64,000 bases of DNA. Origin: Limnothrix sp. CACIAM 69d (GTDB lineage Bacteria; Cyanobacteriota; Cyanobacteriia; CACIAM-69d). This document shows, piece after piece, positions 48,231-57,617 of this stretch; the first letter of the stretch is position 1, and the number at the start of each line of letters is the position of its first letter. A model generated the notes under the pieces. That model was given only the letters and a program-made list of their open reading frames with translations, did no database searches and was not told the DNA's origin. The stretch covers positions 1 to 64,000 of the forward strand of contig MKGP02000066.1 of the NCBI GenBank assembly GCA_001913845.2. The letters run 5' to 3'. Made by a program: the position numbers and the translations under genes.

Positions 48231-49226
48231 TTAGCCCTTGCCGCCCCCAATCAGGTAAAGCAGCGCCATGCGCACCGCAATGCCGCTGGTCACCTGATCC
48301 GGAACCAAGCTCAGGGCCGGGTCATCCATCACATCGGAAGCCAACTCCACGCCACGATTCGTGGGGCCCGGGTGCAACACCCGCACTTGGGGCTGACAGA
48401 GCCGCAGTCGATCGCGCGTGATGCCATAGCGTTGATGATATTCCCGCAAGCTGGGCAGCAGATGTTGGCTCATCCGTTCCTGTTGCAACCGCAGAGTCAT
48501 TACAAAATCCGCATCGGCCAAGGCCGGCTCCAGTTGCCAATGGATTTGGAGGGGAGATCGATCGGCCGTTGGCGGCAAAAATTGGGCAAATTCCCGAGGC
48601 AGCAGGGTTGGCGGCCCGGCCAAATGGACTTCCGCCCCCGCAGCCGTCAGACTCCACAGGTTCGATCGGGCCACCCGTGAGTGCAAAATATCGCCCACGA
48701 TCGCTACCTTTTTACCCCGCAAGTCCCCGATCGACGGTTTTTGGGGATTCAACACCTGGCAGATGGAGAACAGATCCAACAATCCCTGGGAAGGGTGTTC
48801 GTGTTGACCATCCCCCGCATTCAGCACACTCACCCCGGACTGCAACCGATCCATCTCCGCCGCGATCGACTGGGGCACGCCGGCCTGCTTGTGCCGAATC
48901 ACCATAATGTCCGTCCCCATGGCCAAATAGGTTTTGGCTGTGTCTAGGATCGTTTCCCCCTTAGTCAAGGAAGACGACCCGGGCGCAAAGTTGAGAATAT
49001 CCGCTGACAGGCGCTTGGCCGCCAGCTCAAAACTGCTGCGGGTGCGGGTCGAGGGTTCAAAAAACAGGTTGGTGACCACTTGCCCCTGAAGGGTGGGCAC
49101 TTTTTTAGTGCGACGGGACAACACCTCGCGAAAACTAGCGGCGGTGGTCAACACGGTGTCGTAGTCTTCGCGCGAGAACTCCGCCAACGATAAGACGTGG
49201 CGGTGGGTCCAGCTTGCAGTGGTCAT
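48231..49226 (-). CDS. pyrB: Aspartate carbamoyltransferase catalytic subunit
   Basis: A 331-residue ATCase that makes carbamoyl-aspartate for pyrimidine synthesis. The carbamoyl phosphate site is [13 protein letters not shown], with [10 protein letters not shown] and the [12 protein letters not shown] block of the aspartate domain, and [13 protein letters not shown] near the C-terminus. No regulatory pyrI is seen nearby. The ATG at 49226 ([14 protein letters not shown]) is chosen over an upstream in-frame ATG at 49268 because the family begins here. holA follows on the same strand. Confidence 0.96.
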   Translation of the reverse strand: MTTASWTHRHVLSLAEFSREDYDTVLTTAASFREVLSRRTKKVPTLQGQVVTNLFFEPSTRTRSSFELAAKRLSADILNFAPGSSSLTKGETILDTAKTYLAMGTDIMVIRHKQAGVPQSIAAEMDRLQSGVSVLNAGDGQHEHPSQGLLDLFSICQVLNPQKPSIGDLRGKKVAIVGDILHSRVARSNLWSLTAAGAEVHLAGPPTLLPREFAQFLPPTADRSPLQIHWQLEPALADADFVMTLRLQQERMSQHLLPSLREYHQRYGITRDRLRLCQPQVRVLHPGPTNRGVELASDVMDDPALSLVPDQVTSGIAVRMALLYLIGGGKG

Positions 49227-49658
49227 GGGGCGAGGGGAAATGCGGGCCAGCAATCCATTGAAGCGCAAATGCAGCGCAAACGGGTGCGCTGGTGGAGGGG
49301 ATTTGCCCAGGCGATCGAATCAGGGGCCGAATCCATGGTTTACAAGGCGGTTCATACGGATTGGGCGATCGCGCCTTTGAAGAACCGATTAAGCACCGGC
49401 CAATCAACGACCCAGCACCCAATCAAACAGCGACTCAGCACCCAATCAGTACCCAATCAGCACTAGATTTTAAACACCCCATTCAGCCCCCGACCCAGCC
49501 GACCCAACCAATCAGGGATCTGGCCCCCATTCAGACTCCATTTAGACCCAATTCAGAAAGCTTTCCAGTTCGGGGACGCTGGCTGACCCAAACCGACAAG
49601 ATTGAGTCACCTTCTTTTCAGCCCCCCTTCAGCACCACTCCTCGTTGGAATCTTCGCC
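49227..49658. other. Divergent intergenic region with ACCCAATCA repeats
   Basis: About 430 bases between pyrB and the lipoprotein gene. AGCACCCAATCA occurs at 49414-49425 and 49437-49448, with a third partial copy GTACCCAATCAG at 49449-49460 and looser CCCATTCAG/CCCAATTCAG relatives to 49560. The region is pyrimidine-poor and A/C-rich on this strand. No gene is seen; overlapping open frames are unconvincing. Confidence 0.6.
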
Positions 49659-50195
49659 ATGATGCTCGATCGCCCCAGGTTTTCTCAGGCTTCGCGACCC
49701 GCAACCCCTCGCCACGCTCCTTTAGCCTTGGCGCTGCTGGCCCTGGCCATGGTTCCGGGGTTGGCGGGCTGTAATTTGACCGGTGACCCTTCCGCCCAGG
49801 CGGCGGCAATTGATTCGGATCCGCTGCCCGATACGGTTTCGGTGGATCTCTATAAACCGGACGGTGCTTGCAAAGGCTTGGTGGCCCAGTCGGTGAAAGT
49901 CCCACGCGATCGGCCCTTGGAAGCGGCCGTGGGGCGGCTGTTGATTGAAGCAACCGGTGATAAGCCCGATCCGGCCTTTGACCTGCGCCACTATCGCATC
50001 AGCTTGGACACGGCCAAGCGATCGGTCACCATTGACCTGCGCCTGAATCCCGATGGCCGCCGCAAGTTCCAATCCCTGTCCAGTTGCGAACAGCTAACCC
50101 TGTTTGGCAGCTTGCAGGCGACCCTCACGCGCAATCGACTTTGGCCGGTTGATCGAGTCTATTTCACTGACGGCGATCGCCCCTTGAGCCTGTAA
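49659..50195 (+). CDS. GerMN-like domain lipoprotein
   Basis: A 178-residue predicted lipoprotein. A basic n-region and hydrophobic stretch (ALALLALAMVPGLAGC) lead to a lipobox cysteine at C38. The mature part has the SVDLYKPDGACKGLVAQSV start, then RPLEAAVGRLLIEATGDKP and a closing DLRLNPDGRRKFQSLSS block. These resemble the GerMN (sporulation/spore germination) domain found as a periplasmic protein in cyanobacteria. Two adjacent ATGs (49659 and 49662) are possible starts; the frame is open upstream. Role unknown. Confidence 0.78.
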   Translation: MMLDRPRFSQASRPATPRHAPLALALLALAMVPGLAGCNLTGDPSAQAAAIDSDPLPDTVSVDLYKPDGACKGLVAQSVKVPRDRPLEAAVGRLLIEATGDKPDPAFDLRHYRISLDTAKRSVTIDLRLNPDGRRKFQSLSSCEQLTLFGSLQATLTRNRLWPVDRVYFTDGDRPLSL

Positions 50196-50249
50196 GGAAG
50201 TGATCAGGCGAGATCGACCCATGGGCGATTATTTGGGCAATCCTTCAGC

Positions 50250-51179
50250 TCAATCCGCCTCCCCCGCATGGTAGGAACTGCGCACCAGGGGCCCCGATCG
50301 CACCTGGGTAAATCCCAGCTCGCGGGCCAGCGCTCCCAGGCGGTCAAATTCGGCCGGTGTCCAATATTTTTGGACGGGTAGATGGTCTAGGGACGGGCGT
50401 AGGTATTGGCCCAAGGTCAGCCGATCGCAATTCACCGATCGCAAGTCTTGTAGGGCTTGCAAAATTTCCGCCTCCGTTTCCCCATGGCCCAACATCAGCC
50501 CGGACTTGGTGGGAATGGTGGGATCCAGTTCTTTCACCCAGCGCAACACATCCAGCGATCGATGATATTTGGCCCCACGCCGCACGGGCCCTTGCAACCG
50601 CTCCACCGTTTCCAGGTTGTGGTTATAGCAAGCGGGCCGCAGGGCCGCGACCGCTTCCACCCGCGATCGCTGCTTAGCCTGGGGGTTGGGCTGGCCGCCC
50701 CAAAAATCCGGGGTCAACACTTCAATGTCCGTGCCAGGGCATTGCGATCGAATGGCAGCGATCGTCTGTGCAAACACATTCACCCCTCCATCGGGCAAAT
50801 CATCCCGCGCCACCGAAGTCAACACCACATAGCGCAACCCCAACAGCGCCACCGACTCCGCCACCTTGCGGGGTTCTTCCGGGTCGATCGGCATTGGCGC
50901 ATGGCCCTTGTCCACCTGGCAAAAACCGCACGATCGGGTACAAACGGGCCCCATCAACAGAAACGTGGCGGTTCGATTGGCATAGCACTCGCCGCGATTG
51001 GGGCAGCGGCCCTCCTCGCAAATGGTGTGAATTTGCCGCTGCTTGATAATGCGCTGCACTTCGGCTAACTCACTGGCCCGGCCCAATCGGGGCTTCAGCC
51101 AGGTGGGCAACCCGTCGGGCACAGCGGAACTGGGGGCACTAGCGGCACTGGAAGAAGAGGACGGCGACACAGGCGGCAA
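50250..51179 (-). CDS. lipA: Lipoyl synthase
   Basis: A 309-residue radical SAM enzyme inserting two sulfurs into octanoyl-carrier domains. The auxiliary cluster motif CX4CX5C is C54, C59, C65. The radical SAM motif CX3CX2C is C80, C84, C87 (CTRSCGFC). The C-terminal RSSYHA serine of the auxiliary cluster is present. The N-terminal 25 residues are Ser/Ala/Pro-rich and look like a non-conserved extension. Many cyanobacteria have two lipA genes; only one lies here. Confidence 0.96.
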   Translation of the reverse strand: MPPVSPSSSSSAASAPSSAVPDGLPTWLKPRLGRASELAEVQRIIKQRQIHTICEEGRCPNRGECYANRTATFLLMGPVCTRSCGFCQVDKGHAPMPIDPEEPRKVAESVALLGLRYVVLTSVARDDLPDGGVNVFAQTIAAIRSQCPGTDIEVLTPDFWGGQPNPQAKQRSRVEAVAALRPACYNHNLETVERLQGPVRRGAKYHRSLDVLRWVKELDPTIPTKSGLMLGHGETEAEILQALQDLRSVNCDRLTLGQYLRPSLDHLPVQKYWTPAEFDRLGALARELGFTQVRSGPLVRSSYHAGEAD

Positions 51180-51793
51180 ATGGATTTTGCAAATGAATTT
51201 CCCCTATTGTGGCGTAAGAATTGCGGGGCGGTTGTTTGGCCGCTGTTTGGGGAAATTTTGAGGAGAATTTCGGGGGCGCTTGGGGGAAAATGGCAAGGCG
51301 CAGTTTTGGGACGATTGTTGGCTGATTTTGGGGAGCCGTGCCGGGCGATCGCCCATGCGAGCGGCCTCAAAAAAACCACACCCGCGATCGGGAAACTGAT
51401 TGCACCAGTGGCAGGGTTAATCAACGGCTTTTCAAACCTCGGGACGATCGCCATATACTGGAATCGCAGATGCCCAAGGGCCTTGGCTGTCGATCCAGTG
51501 ACCTGGAGACATCGCTGAAAATCCCTGGCGGACTCAACCCCAGGATTTGCACCGGCCTTCGGGAGTTTTCGGAAAGATTTTTCCAGATATTTACCCTGGA
51601 GACTACCGGAGAGTCCCGATCGCTCGTATCTTAAGCAGGGGTACCCATTGCCAGCCTGTTTTCGGCCCCGATGGTGGCTGAATGCAGTCTTGAGCGATCG
51701 CTTCCTAACTTTTCATGCAGCGCACCGCCCCCTTGAAGGGCGATCGCCCCTATCACTCCCGAATCGTCTGCACGCAAGCCTAAGGAGAAAGTC
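51180..51793 (+). promoter_or_regulatory. Long leader/intergenic region upstream of the response regulator, with a candidate promoter
   Basis: A TATACT box at 51454-51459 has TTCAAA at 51431-51436 exactly 17 bases upstream, a fair sigma70-type pair. If used, it would give a leader of about 330 bases before the response regulator. No gene is convincing in the interval. A 112-codon open frame at 51180-51518 is unlikely to be coding, as it overlaps the divergent lipA promoter. Confidence 0.35.
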
Positions 51794-52354
51794 GTGGCAA
51801 CACACAAAATCCTCGTCATCGATGACAGCAAAGTGATTCGGCAGCGCGTCAAAGAAATGTTGCCAGCCGGAAACTTTGAGGTTCTCGAAGCCAAAGACGG
51901 ACTCGAAGGGCTACAGCTCATTCAGCAAGAACATCCCAACCTGATCATGTTGGATTTCCTGTTGCCCAAAAAGAGCGGCTGGGAAGTCTATCAAGAAATT
52001 CAAACCCAACCCCACCTGCAAGCGATTCCGTTGCTGGTGATGTCGGGGCGCAAAGAAGAAGTGACCGAAAAAATTTCGGAACCCTTCGAGCGATTTGCCT
52101 TCATCGAAAAGCCCTTTGAAAAGAAAGAGCTAATCGAATCCATCAAAGAAGCGATGCGGATTGCCTCGCGGATTCCGGCCGTGGCCCCACCGCCAGCCGC
52201 TGCACCGGCCACCGCGCCCGTGGCTGCGCCGGGTGCTTCCGCCGCTGAAATCCAGGCCCTGGAGCAAAAAGTGGCGACCTTGCAAGCGGAAGTGGATCAA
52301 CTGAAGAAGCAGTTGACCCAGCTTGTGACGTTCATTAAGCAAAAGTTGCGCTAG
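51794..52354 (+). CDS. Response regulator with C-terminal coiled coil
   Basis: A 186-residue protein. The receiver domain (about 1-125) has acidic pair D10-D11, phosphoacceptor D54 in IMLDFLLPKKSGW, the conserved Thr/Ser position in LVMSGRKEE and Lys in AFIEKPF. An Ala/Pro-rich linker (about 130-155) leads to a heptad helix (EIQALEQKVATLQAEVDQL). There is no DNA-binding output, so it probably acts through protein contacts. GTG start with AAGGAGA seven bases upstream. The next gene, pilin-like, starts at the base after its stop codon, so the two are cotranscribed. Confidence 0.93.
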   Translation: MATHKILVIDDSKVIRQRVKEMLPAGNFEVLEAKDGLEGLQLIQQEHPNLIMLDFLLPKKSGWEVYQEIQTQPHLQAIPLLVMSGRKEEVTEKISEPFERFAFIEKPFEKKELIESIKEAMRIASRIPAVAPPPAAAPATAPVAAPGASAAEIQALEQKVATLQAEVDQLKKQLTQLVTFIKQKLR

Positions 52355-53002
52355 ATGAAACAGCATCAAAGTTCTGATTTTGAGACGAATTTTGGTGCAA
52401 GCCGTGGCGACCAACCCAACGATGGACAGCCCGCGCCCGATCGCCCCACAACGTCCATCCCCCAGCACCCATTTTTGGCTTGGCGGGTTTCCCCTTGGCT
52501 GACCAGTGCCCTGGTGGTGAGTGCGGCGCTGGCGGGTGGTCTGGTTTGGGTGGCCTCGCCGCCGGCCTGTGCCTGTGGTTCTCCCTTGCAGCCCACGGTG
52601 GGATCGGTGGTGCGGGCCCAGCAGATGTTTTATCAGGAGTATGGGCGGTTTGCCCGCGACGGCGCAGAACTACAAGCCTGGGCGGGTACGCTGGTGTCGC
52701 CCAATCTCAACCAGCAGTACCGCATCTACACCAGCGGTAACGCCGACATGGCCTGGGTGATGGGTGAGCATCGATCGCCCCCGGAGCTAACGCCCCTGCG
52801 CTGGACACAGGTGCTGGTGAACAAACCCTTTGCCCGTAACTTGCCCTCGGATTATCAAATTCAGCTCAAGGCGGATGCTCAGGGGCGATCGAACCAAGCT
52901 ATCCAAGTGAATCATTGCGAGATTCAGCGCCAGTGGGTGGGCAATCCACCGCTACAGCCCTTGACGCTGATGGAAATGCCGCCCCGTTGCCAAGTCCGCT
53001 AG
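52355..53002 (+). CDS. Type IV pilin-like (G/H family) protein
   Basis: A 215-residue protein with a basic N-terminal tail (1-45), one hydrophobic segment at about 48-68 (LTSALVVSAALAGGLVWVA) and an exported C-terminal domain starting VGSVVRAQQMFYQEYGRFA. That block, together with the later RWTQVLVNKPF region, resembles the type IV pilin-like G/H family of cyanobacteria. There is no typical prepilin peptidase Gly-Phe cleavage site, so it is a pilin-like membrane-anchored protein rather than a proven pilin. ATG abuts the stop of the response regulator (TAGATG). Confidence 0.75.
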   Translation: MKQHQSSDFETNFGASRGDQPNDGQPAPDRPTTSIPQHPFLAWRVSPWLTSALVVSAALAGGLVWVASPPACACGSPLQPTVGSVVRAQQMFYQEYGRFARDGAELQAWAGTLVSPNLNQQYRIYTSGNADMAWVMGEHRSPPELTPLRWTQVLVNKPFARNLPSDYQIQLKADAQGRSNQAIQVNHCEIQRQWVGNPPLQPLTLMEMPPRCQVR

Positions 53003-53070
53003 GCAGACGCGCAAGATCAGCCAGGCCCACAAGGGCACAGACCCAACAAGCTGGAGCCTGAGCGATCGAG

Positions 53071-53577
53071 TTAGCGATCGAGTTGGTTCTTCAGGGAAGC
53101 CAGGGCCGACCAGCGAGCATCGATCTCCGGTTGCGGTTCCGCAGTGTCTGCCGGCTCCAAAATTCCTTGGCAGTCTTCGCTACAAAGCTGCTGGGCCGGC
53201 AGTTCAAGGCACAATTGCTGATAGAGCCAATCTTCGGGATAAAAATAACCCGTTGGCGACAAGGATTCTTGCAAATCCTCAGTGCTGATTTCCCGTTCCA
53301 GGGGTAAATCTTTGGACTCCGCCGCCTCATCCAACCAAATTGGCTCTTGGGTATCGACCACCAGCCGCTGATTGTATTGACAAAGGCAGCGATCGCAAGT
53401 GAGAGTCACAATTCCTTCCGCCTGGGCTGACACCTCCAGGAAATTGCCCCGGTGAACCACGCGCAACTTGCCGCGCACGGGGGTGAGGGTTTCCAAGCCT
53501 GGCAGAAAATCCTTGAATTCCCAACCGATCGTCCGATTGGTGGCCTTCAGGATGTGGGGAATATAGACCGAATCCAC
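53071..53577 (-). CDS. YceD family protein (DUF177)
   Basis: A 168-residue YceD/DUF177 protein. The central CDRCLCQY motif and the C-terminal CSEDCQGI cysteines are characteristic, with YFYPEDWLYQQLCLELPAQ upstream of the latter. In many bacteria YceD is encoded next to the L32 gene and has been connected with 23S rRNA metabolism; here it follows jag on the same strand. The GTG at 53577 (VDSVYIPHILKA) is preferred over the longer frame (to 53685). Confidence 0.88.
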   Translation of the reverse strand: MDSVYIPHILKATNRTIGWEFKDFLPGLETLTPVRGKLRVVHRGNFLEVSAQAEGIVTLTCDRCLCQYNQRLVVDTQEPIWLDEAAESKDLPLEREISTEDLQESLSPTGYFYPEDWLYQQLCLELPAQQLCSEDCQGILEPADTAEPQPEIDARWSALASLKNQLDR

Positions 53578-53706
53578 GGTAGGAACCCCGCAGCGGGGAG
53601 GGTAAAGATGGGTGCGATCGGGAATGACAGCAGACCGATAGCCAGTCCCGAATGGCCTGGCTGACCCAAACCGCCGAACCCCCAAGGCCCAGCGGCAAGG
53701 GTCAAG

Positions 53707-54201
53707 CTAGGCTTCGGTTGACTTCAGGACCACCACCAACCGGCGGTGGGGTTCTTGGCCTTCGCTGTGGGTGGCGATGTCTTCGTAGGCCGCGAGCATG
53801 GCGTGGAGCTGTTTGCGCTGGGATGAGGAGAGTGAGTCGATCGCCACCGACTCCCCCGTTTCACGAACCTGCGACACCGCATTGGCCGCCACCGACTCCA
53901 GCTCGGCCCGTTGCTGGGCCCGGTAGCCGTTGAGTTCGATCGTGTAACCGCAATGGTCATCCCGATCGACCCCCACGTTCAGCAGCATATTCGCCAAATA
54001 CTGCATCGCATCCAGGGTCACCCCCGCTTCACCCACCACGCTGGTGATTTGCTCCGGAGACCAGGGCGAAGCGTCGATCGTGAGCCAATAGTTCAGCACA
54101 TGATCGATCGGGTCGTGCTCGGCCTGCACCTGGGTCGGCAAACCCAAGCGCGCCAGCAGCCCCTCCAGCCAAATTCGTCCCCGATCGCCCGGATCACTCA
54201 T
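53707..54201 (-). CDS. jag: Jag/KhpB-like RNA-binding protein (KH-R3H)
   Basis: A 164-residue protein with an N-terminal KH-type region (about 15-95; TLDAMQYLANMLLN) and a C-terminal R3H domain (about 100-164) with ESVAIDSLSSSQRKQLHAML and HRRLVV. The order resembles the Jag (SpoIIIJ-associated) family. It starts inside the stop codon region of yidC (TGATG), which implies translational coupling. KhpB-type proteins bind RNA and affect cell division/elongation in other bacteria. Confidence 0.9.
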   Translation of the reverse strand: MSDPGDRGRIWLEGLLARLGLPTQVQAEHDPIDHVLNYWLTIDASPWSPEQITSVVGEAGVTLDAMQYLANMLLNVGVDRDDHCGYTIELNGYRAQQRAELESVAANAVSQVRETGESVAIDSLSSSQRKQLHAMLAAYEDIATHSEGQEPHRRLVVVLKSTEA

Positions 54202-55427
54202 CACGACTTGCCCTTTTGCTTGTTGTTGTTCGTGCTGGGTTTGTTGCCTGGGCCCTTGCTCGGCTGATTCTTCGCCGGGCTGCTGGCCTTGGTGCTCTTG
54301 GGTTCAAACGGCAGCCGGCCCGTAGCGCCATCCACCGCCACCGCCTTCACGTCCACAATGCCCTGAGCTTCCGCCATCTTTTGGATATTCTCCGGCAGCG
54401 GTTCCCGAGACAAAATGAACGCTTGGGCCGTTTGGAACAGGTTCGCCACCACCATGTACATCAGCACCCCAGCCGGCAGGGGGAAAAACAGAAACATCCC
54501 CGAAAAAATAATTGGCGTTAGCTTATTGGCCGCCGCCTGTTGCGGGTTATCCGTTGCCCCTTGGCTGGAAATCGATTGGCTGACATAAAGACTCAAGCCA
54601 AACAGCAGCACCATCGCCACAATATCCCAGTGGATCCCCTCATCGTCCACTGCGCCCACATGGCCCAGCGCACTGATGAACAGGAAGCCCTTGCTCGCCG
54701 CCAGGCCGGGAATTGTCCCTTGCAGGGTCACATCCCCCGGTTGCAGCGCCGTGATTTCACCGTTGGGGCCCAACTGCACCCGCTCGGCCCCCTTCATCAC
54801 CTGCCACTGGGGCGAGAGATCAATGTCCCCACCGGCCTCTTCGGCCAGGGTGTTCAGGGTTTTGCCTTCGGGCGTTTGGAACTCCAGCTTGGTGGTGTCG
54901 CCCACGGCCAGGCGCGTGCCACCGGGCAGCAAACCCACCACGGGATAGTGGGTGCTGTCGGAAATGTAGATGTTCTTGGGCGGGGTGGCAAACGCTTCCG
55001 GTTGCACCCGCTCAATTTGCTCCTGGGGCAAAATTTGCAGATTCACGGAATAGGGCACATCCGCAAACGGCGAGCCACGCAGGGTGGTGAACAGGGCAAT
55101 CAGCACGGGCATTTGCACCAGAATCGGGAAACAGCCGGCCAGGGGGTTCCCAAATTCCTTGTAAACGGCGCTGAGTTCTTCCTGCTGTTTTGCGGGGTCG
55201 TTTTTGTAGCGCTCTTGAATGTCCTTGATCTTTTTCTGCATGATCGGCTGGGTGATCTTCATCCGCCGCATACTGCGGATGGAGCCAGCGCTGATCGGAT
55301 AGAGGGCAAAGCGCACCACCAGCGTCAGGGCGATGATGGCGAGGCCATAGCTGGGCACGATTCCATAGAAAAAATCCAGGATCGGCAGCATGACGTTGTT
55401 TGAGAGAAATCCAACTCCGAAATCCAT
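54201..55427 (-). CDS. yidC: YidC/Oxa1 membrane protein insertase
   Basis: A 408-residue insertase, probably in plasma and thylakoid membranes. Features are the N-terminal helix ([22 protein letters not shown]), the cytosolic hairpin [23 protein letters not shown], the [22 protein letters not shown] segment, an insert of about 130 residues (130-260) facing the lumen/periplasm, and final helices ([20 protein letters not shown]). The C-terminus is Lys/Asn/Pro-rich, consistent with ribosome contact. jag is coupled immediately downstream; rnpA, rpmH and a PH-domain gene lie upstream. Confidence 0.97.
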   Translation of the reverse strand: MDFGVGFLSNNVMLPILDFFYGIVPSYGLAIIALTLVVRFALYPISAGSIRSMRRMKITQPIMQKKIKDIQERYKNDPAKQQEELSAVYKEFGNPLAGCFPILVQMPVLIALFTTLRGSPFADVPYSVNLQILPQEQIERVQPEAFATPPKNIYISDSTHYPVVGLLPGGTRLAVGDTTKLEFQTPEGKTLNTLAEEAGGDIDLSPQWQVMKGAERVQLGPNGEITALQPGDVTLQGTIPGLAASKGFLFISALGHVGAVDDEGIHWDIVAMVLLFGLSLYVSQSISSQGATDNPQQAAANKLTPIIFSGMFLFFPLPAGVLMYMVVANLFQTAQAFILSREPLPENIQKMAEAQGIVDVKAVAVDGATGRLPFEPKSTKASSPAKNQPSKGPGNKPSTNNNKQKGKS

Positions 55428-55782
55428 GCGCGTTGCGTCGGTTGTGCGATCGAGTTGTTAAAAGTTATCAAAAAACCGTCAACGGGCGGTCAACGATTCG
55501 TTAAACGGAGGCAAAACGGCGCGGTTGGTCCAGGGTGACTCGATCGAGCCGAACGCTCACCCCATGAACCAGAGCCGCCCTAGCCCAAAGATGTGACTTC
55601 AGCTTATGCAAAGTGGGGGCCCTTGGGGGGTGGTTATAAAGTGGGGACTACCGCCCTGGCCGCGGGCCGCCAAGGCCGCCCCAATCGTCACAGCCTAATC
55701 AACACGGAACCCTCCGCCGGAAGCCACAAGGCCGTGCAAGCAGGAGGGTTGACCATGAGCAGCGAGGAGGCGATCGGGCGGT
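55428..55782. other. Intergenic region between the PH-domain gene and yidC
   Basis: About 355 bases with no gene seen. A GC-rich stretch (GGGGGCCCTTGGGG, near 55615) could form a weak hairpin. It splits the rpmH-rnpA-PH part from yidC-jag, so an internal promoter for yidC is likely. Confidence 0.5.
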
Positions 55783-56169
55783 TTAGCGCTTGCTGGTGGC
55801 GGTTTCAGCCGCCGCACCGATCCGCTCGTTGATGTAGTCCGCGACGGCTCGGAAGTTGGGAACCGATCGCATTTCCAGGCGGCTACCATCCTTGAGGGTC
55901 AGCACCATATCACCCCAAGCACCCCAACCCCGGGGCACGGCCACAACGGCACGAATTTCGGGATAAATCACATCGGAGCGATCGCGCCCTTGCCAACCGC
56001 TGGTGATTGAAATGCGGCGGCTGGTGATGCGATAGCGCAACCAAAAGGCCCGCACGATCGAGCCGATGGTGAGGGGCAGGCAAATGATCGTTAGACCCAA
56101 CAGCAGGTTGACGATTAAATCGCCACGGTGGGGGCCGCCCTCATAGTAAACATCTTCCTTGATACCCAT
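55783..56169 (-). CDS. PH domain-containing membrane-associated protein
   Basis: A 128-residue protein. A hydrophobic N-terminal part with one or two membrane segments (LIVNLLLGLTIICLPLTIGSIVRAF) is followed by a bacterial PH-like (bPH) barrel with RYRITSRRISITSGW and YPEIRAVVAVP. It lies between rnpA and yidC, a placement seen in several cyanobacteria. The function is unknown. The ATG at 56169 (MGIKEDVYYEGGPHRGDL) is chosen; the frame is open to 56202. Confidence 0.85.
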   Translation of the reverse strand: MGIKEDVYYEGGPHRGDLIVNLLLGLTIICLPLTIGSIVRAFWLRYRITSRRISITSGWQGRDRSDVIYPEIRAVVAVPRGWGAWGDMVLTLKDGSRLEMRSVPNFRAVADYINERIGAAAETATSKR

Positions 56170-56269
56170 AGTCCAGTGCTCGTAAGGTTCAGTGCGGGCC
56201 AAATGGGGCGAATTGGGCGATCGCCGCCCTTGGGGAATGGGGCAAAGTCAACAGCGCAAACACAACGGT

Positions 56270-56692
56270 CTAAACGCTGGCTTGCTCCAAATCCAACTTG
56301 GCGGCGGTCAGCAACTGCTCCAATTCTTGCAGAATTTGGGGGTACTGACACAGGGGCATGGCTGGACGCACACTAATCACCGCCAGCCAACCGAGGGGCA
56401 TGGTCGGCAAGTGCTGACACAAAATACCGTGAATTTGTCGCCGCAGCCGATTGCGCACAACGGCGCGTTTATCAACTTTGCGGCTGATGCTGATGCCAAC
56501 TTTCGGAGCCGGGGCCAGGGTGGGCAGCGTGGGGGCAATGGCCGCCGATGGTTCGCTGGGGGCGATCGCGGGGCTTGCCGATGGCCGGTAGACCCAAAGG
56601 GTTAGGTGCTTGCTGCGATACCGTTTGCCTTGCCGATACACTCGGTCAAAGTCATGGCGATGTCGAAGTCGGTAGGCTTGGGGTAAGGCCAT
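56270..56692 (-). CDS. rnpA: Ribonuclease P protein component
   Basis: A 140-residue RNase P protein. The basic RNR motif is in VDKRAVVRNRLRRQI, and the N-terminus ALPQAYRLRHRHDFDRVYRQGKR matches the family. A short Ala/Pro-rich insertion lies around residues 50-65. It cooperates with the rnpB RNA, which is not in the window, to mature tRNA 5' ends. The ATG at 56692 gives the conserved MALPQAYRL start; longer ATG starts up to 56722 exist. The upstream gene is rpmH. Confidence 0.94.
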   Translation of the reverse strand: MALPQAYRLRHRHDFDRVYRQGKRYRSKHLTLWVYRPSASPAIAPSEPSAAIAPTLPTLAPAPKVGISISRKVDKRAVVRNRLRRQIHGILCQHLPTMPLGWLAVISVRPAMPLCQYPQILQELEQLLTAAKLDLEQASV

Positions 56693-56754
56693 GCACATTT
56701 GGGTGTAGGGGCGATCGCTCAACCACCCTGTGACAGACTGCCGGTGAGCAATCC

Positions 56755-56892
56755 TTAAACCGCCAACCGAGCGCGACCGCGACGGCGACGAGCATTCAGC
56801 ACGCGGCGACCGTTCTTAGTCCGCATCCGGGCACGGAAGCCGGAAACACGCTTGCGCTTGCGATTGGTTCCTTCAAGAGTACGCTTGGTCAT
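56755..56892 (-). CDS. rpmH: Ribosomal protein L34
   Basis: A 45-residue basic protein. The translation begins [19 protein letters not shown], continues with [20 protein letters not shown] and ends RARLAV, which is the L34 pattern (conserved GF-RARM-T and basic C-terminus). It lies 63 bases upstream of the rnpA start, the conserved rpmH-rnpA gene order. The 228-base gap upstream (56893-57120) holds no gene. Confidence 0.97.
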   Translation of the reverse strand: MTKRTLEGTNRKRKRVSGFRARMRTKNGRRVLNARRRRGRARLAV

Positions 56893-57120
56893 GGTTGGGC
56901 TAGCTCCGAGTGGGCGATTGGCGGACTAAGCGTTGACCAAACGGAAGCGGGGGCGATCGCGCGGAAACGGTTCACGGCTCCCTACTGCTGTCTGGCTTGG
57001 CAGTCCTTTAATGAGTTCAACAAATTGAGCGCCTGTCTAGCTGTTAGAAAGCGCGACTTTCGATGATATCACGACCGGGCGCGTTGGCCGGAGATCGGTA
57101 AGTCGCGCTGGGCCGTGATC

Positions 57121-57369
57121 CTATTGATCGGCGTTGTTGTCGGGGTCGCTGGGTGGTTGAGGGGGAAAGTAGCCGGCCATTTTGCCCAGCACCAGGCCGC
57201 CAATGCCCAACACGCCTTTTTCAAACAGGCCTTTGAAGGTTTGGAACAGTTCGGATTGTTGGGGATTGATCTGGGGTTGACTGGCCAGGTAGGTGGCGGC
57301 TCCGCCGGAGAGGGCGGTGAACAAAACGGAGACGATCAGCAGTTGTTGATAAATTTGCGGGCGTTTCAT
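57121..57369 (-). CDS. Small membrane protein, conserved hypothetical
   Basis: An 82-residue protein. One clear N-terminal hydrophobic segment (QLLIVSVLFTALSGGAATYL) resembles a signal anchor; the rest has an amphipathic LFQTFKGLFEKGVLGIGGLVLGKMAG region and a Pro/Asp/Asn-rich tail. I do not recognise the family. It has GGAG about 11 bases upstream of the ATG. It is isolated between rpmH and the accessory cassette. Coding status is supported by the membrane pattern and start signal only. Confidence 0.6.
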   Translation of the reverse strand: MKRPQIYQQLLIVSVLFTALSGGAATYLASQPQINPQQSELFQTFKGLFEKGVLGIGGLVLGKMAGYFPPQPPSDPDNNADQ

Positions 57370-57522
57370 GGGGAGTTGACTCCAGTGATTTCGTGAACAA
57401 TTCGATGATCAGCCGAAATCGCTGAAACGTGTTCTGAGTAAGCTGTCTGGCTTTTGTTTGACTGTCTGAGTTTTGTCAAAGACATCGATCGCCCATGCGA
57501 TCGCGCTGGGCGGCGAGGTCGT

Positions 57523-57576
57523 TGGGGGCAAGGGACTGAAGCCCCTTGTTACGATGGTTGAGACATGGAAAATCAG
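57523..57576. repeat. Remnant of family B palindromic element
   Basis: The stretch around CAAGGGACTGAAGCCCCTTGTTAC and a following GACATGGAAAATCAG match the centre and right half of the 142-bp element at 46811-46952. The 13-bp terminal repeats are missing. It sits in the promoter region of the accessory cassette (57370-57617). Confidence 0.7.
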
Positions 57577-57617
57577 CCAGACCCATGAACCCAGAATCGT
57601 CGGTTGAGGGAAAACCC

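Noticed and set aside
51180-51518. 112-codon plus-strand frame after the lipA start
   Set aside because: It lies in the divergent promoter region, with repetitive G-rich composition and no family-like sequence.
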